Assembly (NCBI RefSeq): GCF_001693485.1
Contig: NZ_MAXC01000043.1
Span: 434,001 to 498,000 of the forward strand
Direction of reading: 5' to 3'
From: Bradyrhizobium sp. LMTR 3
Lineage (GTDB): Bacteria > Pseudomonadota > Alphaproteobacteria > Rhizobiales > Xanthobacteraceae
Length of the DNA stretch: 64,000 nucleotides
Part shown: piece by piece, positions 27,101 through 35,229 of the stretch
Position numbering within the stretch: position 1 is the first letter of the stretch
How the letters are laid out: every line of letters starts with the position of its first letter
Notes under the pieces: generated by a model
Told to the model about the DNA's origin: nothing
The model's database searches: none
What the model saw: only the letters and a program-made list of their open reading frames with translations
Program-made: the position numbers and the translations under genes

Positions 27101-27388
27101 TTTGGCTCAGCGGCGCACGCGCATGGGCATGAACACTCCTTCCAATTCAAGTTTCCAGATGTTGCAGACGTGGCCCACTCTGCGGCCTCGCTCGGTCACC
27201 ACGGACACGCCGCACCAACCAGCGGGCCGACGGCGATTTCAGAACCAGCACAAGCGATTGAAATCACTTCATCAAAGCATCATTCGTCGGACAATTTGAC
27301 GTCTCACTGGTTTGACAACTTCAATAACAATGCGGACCATGCGTGGAGCGGCGCCGGCACCCATGCGCCGCATGATCTGATCGTGTGA
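24125..27388 (+). CDS. Large VCBS/RTX-repeat surface protein
   Basis: Predicted cell-surface or secreted adhesin-like protein of 1087 aa. Order: unusual N-terminal leader of about 55 residues before a hydrophobic segment (MLWLTALTFSLVKEARA); a FecR-like beta region (about 75-130); a Pro-rich linker; three VCBS-type repeats (about 255-340, 341-453, 454-560); and RTX nonapeptides (about 585-670, GGAGDDTI, GGSGSDTI, GGNGEDRF) followed by the FDVITDFRSGSDRIDL block typical of type I secretion targets. A tail of about 300 residues is rich in His. RTX repeats bind Ca2+ after secretion. No type I secretion genes are in the window. Cysteines in the third VCBS repeat are unusual for this family. Confidence 0.85.
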   Translation: MLVGSHTETGGEGKTAAAGNVQTAAASGPLSHVTRTAAQVAVSDPQSRAHAGRFGMLWLTALTFSLVKEARAADPDVTFLDDGNITYKDLEHGSFELVTKDVIPRHILVEDPGQTIILRSQGSTISVSQSTNSAARMAELQAAQQEALAIYEKGLGSTGSSTPPPLERLPVQPINFIQIDDSSPPQDLPALPAVILASAPEMIIGQLPPPQPTPPTLNAVVGPTEIDTTVFDVFTATSGTFLASSPNADATLTFGISGGTPGSTVIDGVTYDVSNDGPYGTLYVDSTTGAYTFVPDNDAINALTEPTTTDFTITVSDGTLSANQTFTIAINGANDAAVISGATDGTVIEASGPANTAPGTPSATGTLTSADVDNAPDTFTAVSTPTASTRGFGTFTMTTAGVWAYSIDQANSTVQALNVGDTLTDTFTVTTIDGTAQVVTITINGANDAAVVSGTTAGSVIEDSGTKCDEPTATGTLTATDVDNAPGFTAVNCPTASDAGFGTFTMTADGVWTYELDDSNCAVQALDEGDTLTDTFTVTTIDGTEQVITVTIHGASDADPNDFDYLATGKAVICDPPYVYGTPRGDSIAGGGHHGQIIYGGAGDDTINGTGKSDLIYAGSGDDTVKGNDGDDRIYGGSGSDTINANNGCDTIIGGYGADKLTGGNGEDRFIYLSAADSRAGRFDVITDFRSGSDRIDLTALGALGFLALTSSSTSVPAHTIAWFYDSATNQTILYVNPTNQTLDIGNSSLLEIHLEGFVTVQASDFIPEPTEAPVVIATEAISPELVSTAEADAAATTLAADASPDGADGDGAQNSIEGWTLRMGGSGDSFDFSRFDESAAQTASPSGDEAIALTSGPSIEPQQVHVKASADHGFTLDQTEAIDTSVHSTCVVLNDNSDASQRIDYHKTSKGEHYFASPHNDWSFNTRGHFSVQWSSEDHGRRDDHTKDAWNADDAHVWKGGGQGHHSNSGKHDTASKYGASDVEPPTDYVAFGSAAHAHGHEHSFQFKFPDVADVAHSAASLGHHGHAAPTSGPTAISEPAQAIEITSSKHHSSDNLTSHWFDNFNNNADHAWSGAGTHAPHDLIV

Positions 27389-27438
27389 TGGACCGTGCGC
27401 TGATTTCAGCGGAACCATTCCACGCCGCACAAGGTCGC

Positions 27439-28431
27439 TTACTTCGCTTCGCTCGCTTTGATTCCCGAGCTTTCAACGAGCTTTGCCACCCGTGTCAGGT
27501 CGCTGGCGAACAGGCGCGCGTGCGCCTCCGGCGTCAGCTCGTTTTCGGGAAACGGCAGGGTTCCGAGCTGCTTCAGCTTCTCCAGCAGGGTCGGGTCGGC
27601 CAGTGCTGCACGGAGCGCCGAATTCAGCGCGCCGATGGTTTCCCTGGGCGTGCCCTTCGCGACGTAGAGTCCATGCCACATCGAGTAGCTGACCTCGGGC
27701 ATGCCAAGCTCGGCGGTGGTCGGCACGTCCTTCAACTGTTCAAGCCGTTCCGGCGAGGTAATGGCGATGCCGTGCAACGTTCCGGCCTGGATCTGCGGCA
27801 GCGCGTTGGTCACCTGATCCCACAAAAGATCGATCTGCCCCGCCAGCAGATCGGAGATGGCCGGCGCCGATCCGCGATAGGCCGCGACCGTCGGCTTGAA
27901 GCCGAGCACATTGCCCATCATCACGGCGCACAAATGGCTGTTGGTCCCGAGACCACCATGCGCGAAGTTCGCCTTGTCGCGTTGCGCCTTGATCCAGTCC
28001 ACAAAGTCCTTCGGTCCTGCGCCGGGGATCGACTTGCGGCCAATCAGAACCATCGGCGCGCTGTTGACGAGGCCGACCGCCTCGAACGCCGTTTTGGTAT
28101 CGTAGCGCAGGTTGGTGAACAGGCTGGGCGCCGCAAGCAGCGCGACGTGATTGATGAGGATCGTGGTGCCGTCAGGCGCCGATCGAGCCACGCGATCATT
28201 GGCCAGCGTGCTGCCGCCTCCGACCACGTTCTCGATAATGACGGTCTGCCCGAGCGTGCGCGACATCCGCTCGCCGATCAGACGCGCGACGGTGTCGGTG
28301 CCGCCGCCGGCCGCAAAGGGCACCACCAGCGTTACCGTCTTGGCGGAGGATTGCGCGTGCGCCTGCGGCGAGAGCGCCGCAATCAGCAGGCCAAGGCCGG
28401 CAATTGCGCGCCTGAAGGGAAAATTGATCAC
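27439..28431 (-). CDS. Tripartite tricarboxylate transporter substrate-binding protein (Bug family)
   Basis: Second Bug-type periplasmic binding protein in the window, about 330 aa. Signal peptide ends QAHA; family motifs VTLVVPFAAGGGTD, ENVVGGGSTLAND and AYRGSAPAISDLLAGQIDL are present. GTG 28431 is preferred because a GGGAGA site lies just before it and the signal peptide then starts directly; the frame is open to ATG 28467. It is divergent from the sugar-acid kinase gene, so a role in uptake of an acid sugar is possible but not shown. No TctAB genes are nearby. Confidence 0.85.
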   Translation of the reverse strand: MINFPFRRAIAGLGLLIAALSPQAHAQSSAKTVTLVVPFAAGGGTDTVARLIGERMSRTLGQTVIIENVVGGGSTLANDRVARSAPDGTTILINHVALLAAPSLFTNLRYDTKTAFEAVGLVNSAPMVLIGRKSIPGAGPKDFVDWIKAQRDKANFAHGGLGTNSHLCAVMMGNVLGFKPTVAAYRGSAPAISDLLAGQIDLLWDQVTNALPQIQAGTLHGIAITSPERLEQLKDVPTTAELGMPEVSYSMWHGLYVAKGTPRETIGALNSALRAALADPTLLEKLKQLGTLPFPENELTPEAHARLFASDLTRVAKLVESSGIKASEAK

Positions 28432-28651
28432 GACGGCGTTCTCCCGAATTTTTGTTCTTGTTGTCATGCCGCGTTATCGCGGACGTGTGCTCATTGGCAA
28501 AGCCACCCGCAGCAAACGGCCCGGCTTCGCATGAAGCTGGGATCATGCTGATTGCGCATCCGCAAATCAAATGGAAAGCGAACGTAGCTCGCCGGCGGAT
28601 CGGCGTGATATCATGTCTTCGAGGGCAGATAGCATCGGGATGGATTTTGAA

Positions 28652-29563
28652 ATGAGCGAGGCTGCATATGTTGCGGTCGATTGGGGCACGAGCAGTTTTC
28701 GGCTTTGGCTGGTCGACCGGACCGGCAACGTGCTGGGGGAGCGGCGCAGCCACGAGGGCATGATGGCGGCAGGCAAGCTTGGCTTCGCAGCCGTGCTGCA
28801 ATCGCATCTTAAAGCCGTCGGCGCCGCGGACGGGTTGCCCGTTGTCATCTGCGGCATGGCCGGCGCCCGGCAGGGGTGGGTCGAAGCCGGCTATGTCGAG
28901 CCGCCGGCGCGGCTTGCATCGATCCTGAAGCAGGCCGTCGTGGTGCCGGGACAGGACCGTGACATCCGCATCCTCCCGGGAATAGCGCAACGAGACCCCA
29001 AGGCGCCGGACGTCATGCGGGGCGAGGAGACGCAGTTGCTCGGCACCTTGGGCGTGGACGCGGCTGACGACGCGCTCGTCTGTATGCCGGGCACCCATTC
29101 GAAATGGGTCAGGGCGAATGGCGGCACCGTCGAGCGCTTCGCCACCTTCATGACGGGCGAGCTGTTCGACGTCGTGTCGCGCGAAACGATCCTGTCTCAC
29201 GCGGTGGCCGGCGCCGATGAAGCCGAAGATGTCGACGCATTCAGGTCAGCGGTCATGGCCGCGTTCGAGGCGCCAGCGTTCGCTGCCAATCTGTTGTTCC
29301 AGGTGCGATCGGGTCAGCTCCTCTACGGCAGCAAGCCATCCTCGGCCCGCGAAAAAATATCGGGCACGCTCATCGGTCTTGAACTGGCGGCGGGGCTCGC
29401 CGAAGCTCCCAAGGCCGGCATCACGCTGGTGGCCGCAGGACGGCTCCAGATGCTTTACCGGTTGGCGTTTGACACGGCTTCCGTACCTGTCCGATCAATC
29501 GGTGCCGAGGATGCGGTCCGTCGCGGTCTTGCAATGGCCGCTCACTCGATTTGGAACGTATGA
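28652..29563 (+). CDS. dgoK: 2-dehydro-3-deoxygalactonokinase
   Basis: Sugar-acid kinase of 303 aa. The N-terminal phosphate-binding motif VDWGTSSFRLWL, the MAGARQGW loop, GEETQLLG and the PGTHSKWV active-site motif are characteristic of DgoK. It phosphorylates 2-keto-3-deoxygalactonate at C6. The aldolase for its product is encoded 12 bp downstream, which makes a two-step galactonate branch. ATG 28652 starts the conserved region; the frame opens upstream at 28571 and ATG 28640 is possible. Galactonate dehydratase is absent from the window. Confidence 0.88.
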   Translation: MSEAAYVAVDWGTSSFRLWLVDRTGNVLGERRSHEGMMAAGKLGFAAVLQSHLKAVGAADGLPVVICGMAGARQGWVEAGYVEPPARLASILKQAVVVPGQDRDIRILPGIAQRDPKAPDVMRGEETQLLGTLGVDAADDALVCMPGTHSKWVRANGGTVERFATFMTGELFDVVSRETILSHAVAGADEAEDVDAFRSAVMAAFEAPAFAANLLFQVRSGQLLYGSKPSSAREKISGTLIGLELAAGLAEAPKAGITLVAAGRLQMLYRLAFDTASVPVRSIGAEDAVRRGLAMAAHSIWNV

Positions 29564-29575
29564 AGGATCAGACGA

Positions 29576-30205
29576 ATGAGCGTTGTCCCATTTCCCCCGA
29601 TGAAACGTCCGCTGGTCGCGATCCTGCGCGGCGTGAGGCCCGAGGAGGCGGCGGATATCGTCAGCGTGCTGATCGACAGCGGCATGACGGCGATCGAGAT
29701 CCCGCTCAATTCGCCGGACCCGTTCCGCTCCATCGAGATCGCCGTCAGGAGGGCGCCCGCCGGAATCCTGGTTGGGGCTGGCACGGTCTTGACGCTGGAA
29801 GCTGTCGAGCGGCTCCACGATGTTGGCGGCCGGCTTCTCGTAACTCCCAACGTCGATCCCGAAATCATTGCCGGCGCCCGGGCACGCGGCATGGTCACGA
29901 TGCCCGGCGTCTTTAGTCCAACGGAGGCGCTGCTTGCCGCCCGGGCTGGCGCCTCAAGCCTCAAATTCTTTCCCGCGAGCGTGCTTGGCGCAGCAGGGAT
30001 CACCGCGATTCGCGCTGTTCTCCCCGCGGACCTGATGATCGCCGCCGTGGGTGGCGTCTCCGACAAAAACTTCGCGGATTACACCCGGGCCGGCATTCTG
30101 GCGTTCGGCCTCGGCAGCAGCCTCTACAAGCCCGGCATGACGGCAGCGGAAGTAGCCACACGCGCCAGGGCGACAATCGAGGCGTACGACATGGCTGTTC
30201 AATAG
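29576..30205 (+). CDS. dgoA: 2-dehydro-3-deoxy-6-phosphogalactonate aldolase
   Basis: Class I aldolase of 209 aa in the KDPG/KDPGal family. Catalytic Lys130 lies in SSLKFFPAS and the general acid-base Glu41 in IEIPLNS. IPLNS is the form seen in KDPGal aldolases, which supports galactonate rather than gluconate metabolism. It cleaves the product of DgoK to pyruvate and glyceraldehyde 3-phosphate. The gap to dgoK is 12 bp, so one transcript is likely. Confidence 0.88.
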   Translation: MSVVPFPPMKRPLVAILRGVRPEEAADIVSVLIDSGMTAIEIPLNSPDPFRSIEIAVRRAPAGILVGAGTVLTLEAVERLHDVGGRLLVTPNVDPEIIAGARARGMVTMPGVFSPTEALLAARAGASSLKFFPASVLGAAGITAIRAVLPADLMIAAVGGVSDKNFADYTRAGILAFGLGSSLYKPGMTAAEVATRARATIEAYDMAVQ

Positions 30206-30468
30206 ATGGGGTGGATCGGCGAGCGATCGATCCGCCCCCGGCAGAGACCGAGCGTGTGAGTCTGAGAAGTGCCCGCCAGACATTCGGTCCCCGGCGCCGT
30301 GGGATGGCTTTTCTGCCTAATTGTGCATCGCAATCCCGACCGATCGCCGCGGCCATTCACCCGCTGGCACCGAGGCGGCCGCTAAGCTAGCATCGGGATC
30401 ATTTGAGTGGGCGGTGGCGCGCACTCCTATAGGGAAGTCCAAGGCGGGCGCCGTCTGGGCATACTGCA

Positions 30469-31044
30469 ATGGCCAACATTTCTGCTCCGCCAAAGCCCAT
30501 GCCCCCCCGCGGCTATTTGGCCGTCATCCGTAGCATCGACAAGTTCACGGAATTGACCGGGTATCTCTTCGTCCTCTCGATCATTCCCCTGATTTGCGCC
30601 AATGTGGTCGAGGTTTTTGCCCGCTACGTCCTGGGGGATCCGACCATCTGGGCCCTCGATGTGACGACGATGTCCTACGCGACCTTGTTCATGCTGGGCT
30701 CGGCGTTGGCGCTCCTGAAGGGCGCTCACATCCGCACCGATGTGCTGTGGGAAACATTCTCGGATCGCACGAAAGGCATGATCGACAGCCTGGCGTTCCT
30801 GCTGTTCTTCCTGCCGACAATGGTCGTGCTGTTCTTCCTCTCGATAGACGATTTCCTGTACTCGCTCTCGATCAACGAACGCGGAAGCTCCGGCGCGTGG
30901 ACGCCGGTCCTGTGGCCGCTGCGCGGGGTTATTCCGCTGACGGCGTTCATGCTGTTCTTGCAGGGCATCTCGGAGTTGATGAAGAGCCTCTGGGCTTGGC
31001 GAACCGGCGCATTCTTGGCCAAACACGAGAAGATCGAGGTCTGA
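30469..31044 (+). CDS. TRAP transporter small permease (DctQ)
   Basis: A 191-aa DctQ-type membrane subunit with four predicted transmembrane helices (for example GYLFVLSIIPLICANVVEVF, then AFLLFFLPTMVVLFFL). It contains the family's ALDVTTMSYATLFMLGSALALLKG region. It partners the large permease encoded 6 bp downstream. Together they drive Na+-coupled import of a substrate delivered by a periplasmic protein, likely the one encoded convergently. Confidence 0.88.
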   Translation: MANISAPPKPMPPRGYLAVIRSIDKFTELTGYLFVLSIIPLICANVVEVFARYVLGDPTIWALDVTTMSYATLFMLGSALALLKGAHIRTDVLWETFSDRTKGMIDSLAFLLFFLPTMVVLFFLSIDDFLYSLSINERGSSGAWTPVLWPLRGVIPLTAFMLFLQGISELMKSLWAWRTGAFLAKHEKIEV

Positions 31045-31050
31045 ACAACC

Positions 31051-32586
31051 ATGACCGCCGCCGAAGCTCTCGGACTTGCCATGCTCGTCGGTATGGTCTT
31101 CGTCATTTTCATCGGTTTCCCGATTTCCTTCACGCTGCTGTTTCTCGCCCTTGTTTTTGGTGGCATTGGCCTCGGGTGGGAACAGACTTTCAATCTCGGC
31201 TACCTGCAGATCTGGGGCACGATGAAAGACGAGATCTTTCCCGCCGTGCCGCTGTTCATCTTCATGGGTTACATGACCGAACAGGCCGGACTCATGGAGC
31301 GGCTGTTCGTGGCTTTGCGCAGCGTTCTCGCGCCGGTGCGCGGATCGCTCTATTTGGCCGTAATTCTAACGGCGACTATTTTTGCGATGGCGACCGGCAT
31401 CGTGGGCGCCGCAGTGACCGTGCTCGGCATCATGGCCGGATCGATGATGATCAAAACCGGCTATGACGCGCGGCTGTCAGCGGGTGCAATCGCCGCCGGC
31501 GGTACGCTCGGCATTCTGGTTCCTCCAAGCATAATGCTGGTAGTCATGGGCCCGGTCATGGGCGTGCCCGTCAATCTGCTCTATTCAGCGGCGTTCGGCC
31601 CGGGCTTTCTGCTCGCTGGCTCCTATATTGCCTATACGCTCGTCCGCAGCTTGATCAATCCGAAGCTCGGACCAGCCATGACCATGGAGGAGCGCACAGC
31701 CACCTATGACGCGATGACCACGGAAAAGGTAGGCGCTCCTGTAGTCGGATTGGGCCTGGTGTGCCTGGTCGCATTGGCGTACTTGCTGCTCGAGTTGTTG
31801 TTGAGCCAAGCGCGTGTGCCGCGTCTGTCGCTTGCGATCGGGCCGTTTAGCCTATCGGCCATCGCTTCGGTGTTAGCGATTCTGACGGCTTACCCCTACT
31901 TCCGGAACGCCTACTTCCGCGCCGTCATGCTCGGCATTGCACCTCTCAGCGCGCTGATCGGATTTACCCTCGGAACCATAGTCAGTGGAATCGCCACACC
32001 GACCGAGGCAGCCTCGTGCGGGGCTTTCGGCGCTATACTCCTTGCATTCTTTTACGGCCGGCTCAGCATGCAATCGATCACCAACGCGGCTATCGGCACG
32101 ATGGTGACCTCGGCCATGGTGCTGTTTCTGGCGGTGGCCTCGACGGTGTTCGGCGCTGTCTTCACCAAGCTGGGTACAGCGAACTTGATTACCAGCTATC
32201 TGCTCGCCCTTCCGTTGAGTGACTGGTGGAAGCTGGCGTTGATCATGGTGATCTTTTTCGTCCTCGGCTGGCCGTTCGAATGGCCCGTGATCATCCTGGT
32301 CTTTCTTCCGATCGTTTTGCCGGTGGTCGAAAAGCTTCAGTTCGGCTTGAACAAGCTCGACCTGCTGATTTGGTTCGGCGCACTGACCGCCGTCAATATG
32401 CAGACGTCGTATTTGAGCCCGCCCGTTGCAATGTCGGCGTACTATCTGCGGAACGTCGTTCCGCAATGGAGCTTGGGCGCGATTTACCGGGGCATGTCCG
32501 ACTATATGGTTATTCAGGTCTTAGTTCTGGCGTTGCTGCTGTTATTCCCGCAAATCGCACTGTGGTTGCCGAACATTGTCAGGTAA
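31051..32586 (+). CDS. TRAP transporter large permease (DctM)
   Basis: A 511-aa DctM-type channel subunit, about 12 hydrophobic helices. Family landmarks include PLFIFMGYMTEQAGL, ATGIVGAAVTVLGIMAGSMM, GGTLGILVPPSIMLVVMG and the C-terminal DLLIWFGALTAVNMQTSYLSPP segment. An extra inserted pair of helices is found at about 230-295, a feature of the subgroup for mannitol/chloroaromatic-type TRAP systems. It is cotranscribed with the small permease; a strong stem-loop follows 28 bp after its stop. Confidence 0.9.
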   Translation: MTAAEALGLAMLVGMVFVIFIGFPISFTLLFLALVFGGIGLGWEQTFNLGYLQIWGTMKDEIFPAVPLFIFMGYMTEQAGLMERLFVALRSVLAPVRGSLYLAVILTATIFAMATGIVGAAVTVLGIMAGSMMIKTGYDARLSAGAIAAGGTLGILVPPSIMLVVMGPVMGVPVNLLYSAAFGPGFLLAGSYIAYTLVRSLINPKLGPAMTMEERTATYDAMTTEKVGAPVVGLGLVCLVALAYLLLELLLSQARVPRLSLAIGPFSLSAIASVLAILTAYPYFRNAYFRAVMLGIAPLSALIGFTLGTIVSGIATPTEAASCGAFGAILLAFFYGRLSMQSITNAAIGTMVTSAMVLFLAVASTVFGAVFTKLGTANLITSYLLALPLSDWWKLALIMVIFFVLGWPFEWPVIILVFLPIVLPVVEKLQFGLNKLDLLIWFGALTAVNMQTSYLSPPVAMSAYYLRNVVPQWSLGAIYRGMSDYMVIQVLVLALLLLFPQIALWLPNIVR

Positions 32587-32614
32587 GTGCGATCGGCCAG
32601 CTATCCATATCAAG

Positions 32615-32636
32615 AAGGGCGGCCGAGGCCGCCCTT
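32615..32636. terminator. Stem-loop terminator after dctM
   Basis: AAGGGCGGCC, a 2-base loop GA, then its exact reverse complement ending CCCTT. A perfect 10-bp GC-rich stem 28 bp after the dctM stop, followed by only a short T run. It lies between convergent genes and can serve both directions. Confidence 0.75.
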
Positions 32637-32689
32637 TCAGCTATGTCCTCCATTCGCCAGAACACGATCCGGAATAGTCGGTACCGGTT

Positions 32690-32724
32690 CTCCCTCGGGA
32701 CAAACGCGAAGCGTTTGCCCGGAG
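32690..32724. repeat. Small intergenic inverted repeat
   Basis: TCTCCCTCGGGACAAACGC, a GAA loop, then GCGTTTGCCCGGAGA forms an imperfect stem-loop. It resembles small dispersed elements common between genes in Bradyrhizobium-type genomes. It lies between dctM and dctP. Confidence 0.5.
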
Positions 32725-32788
32725 ATCATGCTCAATCAACCTGGAGCGCGATGGCGGTTCGATATAATCCATCGCGTTCAAGGCCGTC

Positions 32789-33898
32789 TTATTCTTTAAC
32801 GGGCCAATAGTGGTCCGCCTGCAAAGCGTAGGGCGGGAACATGAAGCGCTTGGCGGGCACGACCTTGGCGGCATAGGCCTTCTGAGATTCGTAGACTTTC
32901 TTGAAGAACGGGTTCTTCGCGGCCTCCGCCGTGGCAAACTCATCCCAGGCCTTGAGGAAGGCCTGATTGACCTCGGGCGGTGTCGTCAGGAGCTTGACTC
33001 CGTGCTTCTCCTTAAACTCTGCGATCGCGTCCGCGTTTTGTCGCTGGAAGCTGGCCCACCAGCGCAGGAACGTCTCTGACGTGGCCGACTTGATGGCTTC
33101 CTTGTTCTGATCCGGCAAGCTGTCCCACACGTCCTTGTTGATCGCGATCTCAGCGACAGAGGCGCTCTCATGCATGCCGGGTGTGTAGTGGTATTTCCAG
33201 ACCGTATGCAGACCGAGCCGCTGATCTTCGATACCGCCGACCCACTCGGCACAATCGATCGTGCCGCGCTCTGCGGCGGGCAGGATCTCACCACCCGGCA
33301 TGTTGACGACCGCCATGCCCATCTTGGCATAGAGCTGCGAGACGATGCCGGTCTGCCGGCACTTCATTCCCTTGAAGTCGGGCAGGTCCTTGATCGGACG
33401 CTTGAACCAGCCGAGCGCTTGCGGGCTCGGCGGGATGCTCGGAAATGCCACCAGATTGAGCTTGAGCTCCTTCTGGTAGAACTCGTTCCACAGATCGAGA
33501 CCGCCGCCCTCGTAGACCCAGCCGATGAAGTCGACGGCATCCATGCCGAAAATGCCCGCCGGTGTATTGGCGAACAGCGTCGCGGTGACGCTCTTGCCGT
33601 ACCACCAGTAGGAGATGCCATAGGCACCATCGATCACCTTCTTGTGCGTGGCATCCAGGATCTCAAACGGCGGAACGACCGCGCCGCCCGGCAGCGCCTC
33701 GATCTTGAGATTGCCGCCGGTCAGCTTGTCGACGCGGTCGGCAAAAAACTTGAGAGCGTCGTGCGTGGTGGATGACGGCGGAACCGCCGATTGTATCTTG
33801 AGGACCCGAGGCTGTTGGGCGAGCGCTGTGCCCGCGAACGCCAACGTGGCGGATGTTGCTGCGAACAGAGCGACTTTCCTAAGCGAACTCATTTTCAT
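32789..33898 (-). CDS. TRAP transporter substrate-binding protein (DctP)
   Basis: Periplasmic DctP-family protein of 369 aa with signal peptide (VALFAATSATLAFAGTALAQ). The family's Arg region is at KCRQTGIVSQLYAKMGMAVVNMPGGEI, and the following GTIDCAEWVGGIEDQRLGL segment is typical of the mannitol/chloroaromatic TRAP subgroup, matching the subgroup of the DctM permease. The gene is convergent with dctQM rather than in one operon. A purine-rich ribosome binding site (GGGAGGGAGA) precedes ATG 33898; the frame extends upstream to 33973. Confidence 0.88.
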   Translation of the reverse strand: MKMSSLRKVALFAATSATLAFAGTALAQQPRVLKIQSAVPPSSTTHDALKFFADRVDKLTGGNLKIEALPGGAVVPPFEILDATHKKVIDGAYGISYWWYGKSVTATLFANTPAGIFGMDAVDFIGWVYEGGGLDLWNEFYQKELKLNLVAFPSIPPSPQALGWFKRPIKDLPDFKGMKCRQTGIVSQLYAKMGMAVVNMPGGEILPAAERGTIDCAEWVGGIEDQRLGLHTVWKYHYTPGMHESASVAEIAINKDVWDSLPDQNKEAIKSATSETFLRWWASFQRQNADAIAEFKEKHGVKLLTTPPEVNQAFLKAWDEFATAEAAKNPFFKKVYESQKAYAAKVVPAKRFMFPPYALQADHYWPVKE

Positions 33899-34518
33899 CG
33901 GACGTCTCCCTCCCTTTTGCTTTTCTCCCTTTTGGCAGAGTGCGCGGGCGAGCCCAGCGGCTGGCCAGCACACGAATAGCCTACAGCGGTAAGGTGCCGT
34001 CAGCCAGTGCGGCTCTCTGGCGCTCGCTAGCCTCCAGTCAGATGAACCCGCGGGCCATTAAAACAGCCGTCCGGCCACCCCGGTTCGTGATTTGGCCAGA
34101 CAGCCGCTTGCGGTGGCAAAAAGGGCCCTCTGGGCAGCGGCGAACTTGTTCGAATAGATGGGCCGGCTGGCGGAGAGAGTGTCAGTCAATCCTCATTGAA
34201 AGATCAGGAATTTTCGACCTTTCCAGACCAAAACCCACGATTTGGGCAACAGCCTGAAAAGGCCTATGCGCCTTCAGGCCGGGCGCCGTCGCGCCGGATC
34301 GCGGCTCCCACCAAAAATATCGAAAACAACCCCATGCAAAGTAGCCGGCGGCCGACGCAACCGACGGTTAGGACCGAAACCTTGACACGTCGGGCAAATC
34401 AGCAGCACAATTTCATCATCCCAAAATCCGATAGACGACGACGGGCCCGCAGCGGATGCTGTTCGGTGTACCGTCAGACGAAAGCTGATTCAGGACTTAT
34501 CCGGGGATTCCCATACAG
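33899..34518. other. Long intergenic region at left edge of the accessory segment
   Basis: About 620 bp without a convincing gene. It holds the dctP promoter region and a 14-bp copy of the tRNA-Ser 3' end at 34168. An AT-richer stretch at about 34195-34250 and 34310-34340 precedes the nitroreductase gene. No tRNA fold is present here beyond the fragment. Confidence 0.5.
34168..34181 (-). repeat. Outer copy of the tRNA-Ser 3'-end sequence (candidate old att site)
   Basis: TGGCGGAGAGAGTG is identical to the last 14 bases of the tRNA-Ser(GGA) gene at 60931, in the same orientation. It also shares one further base (T) with the copy at 37691. It may be the leftmost boundary of stacked integrations at this tRNA. 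Confidence 0.5.
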
Positions 34519-35196
34519 ATGCTGTTTGATGACGTTATCCTCGGTCGCCGGAGCATCCGCGGTTACAAACCCGATCCAGTACCCAAGGCGCTGATTGCGG
34601 AAATCATTGGTTTGGCGATGCGCGCTCCGTCCTCGATGAACACCCAGCCCTGGAATTTCTACGTCATAACAGGCGAACCGCTGGATCGGATCCGCGCCGG
34701 CAACACCGAACGCATGGTGGCGGGCATTCCGCAGTCGCGCGAATTCCGCACCGGTCAACCCTTTGCAGGCAAGCACCGCGACCGGCAGGTCGGTGTCGCC
34801 AAGCAATTATTCTCCGCGATGGGGATCGAGCGCGACAACAAGGACAAGCGCCAGGACTGGGTCCTGCGCGGCTTCCGCCAGTTCGACGCGCCCGTCTGCG
34901 TGATCATCACCTATGACCGCGTCCTTGACGGCAGCGACGATACGCCCTTCGACTGCGGCGCGGTGGCGACCGCGCTCGTCAATGCGGCCTGGTCTCGCGG
35001 GCTCGGCGCCGTGATCAACAGCCAGGGCATCATGCAATCCCCCGTGGTGCGCGAGTACGCAGGGATCGCCGACGATCAGGTCATCATGAAAAGCATCGCG
35101 CTGGGCTGGCCGGATGAGACGTTTCCGGCGAATGCGGTGGTGTCGGAGCGGAAGTCTGTCGAGGAAGCGACGGTGTTTGTCGGGTTTGAGAGTTAA
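34519..35196 (+). CDS. Nitroreductase family protein
   Basis: FMN-dependent oxidoreductase of 225 aa. The N-terminal RRSIRGYKPDPVP motif and APSSMNTQPWNF bind flavin; the C-terminal GLGAVINSQGI and IALGWPDETFPANAV segments match the family. It reduces nitroaromatics or quinones with NAD(P)H; the natural substrate is unknown. The last part of this gene is found again as a fragment beyond the next gene. It is followed by an L,D-transpeptidase gene on the same strand, 33 bp away. Confidence 0.87.
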   Translation: MLFDDVILGRRSIRGYKPDPVPKALIAEIIGLAMRAPSSMNTQPWNFYVITGEPLDRIRAGNTERMVAGIPQSREFRTGQPFAGKHRDRQVGVAKQLFSAMGIERDNKDKRQDWVLRGFRQFDAPVCVIITYDRVLDGSDDTPFDCGAVATALVNAAWSRGLGAVINSQGIMQSPVVREYAGIADDQVIMKSIALGWPDETFPANAVVSERKSVEEATVFVGFES

Positions 35197-35229
35197 CGGC
35201 GCGCGGGCGGAAGGGCTGGAGGTGCAGCA

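Noticed and set aside
34168..34260. A second tRNA-Ser gene at the outer att copy
   Set aside because: Only the last 14 bases match; no T-arm, anticodon or D-arm follows.
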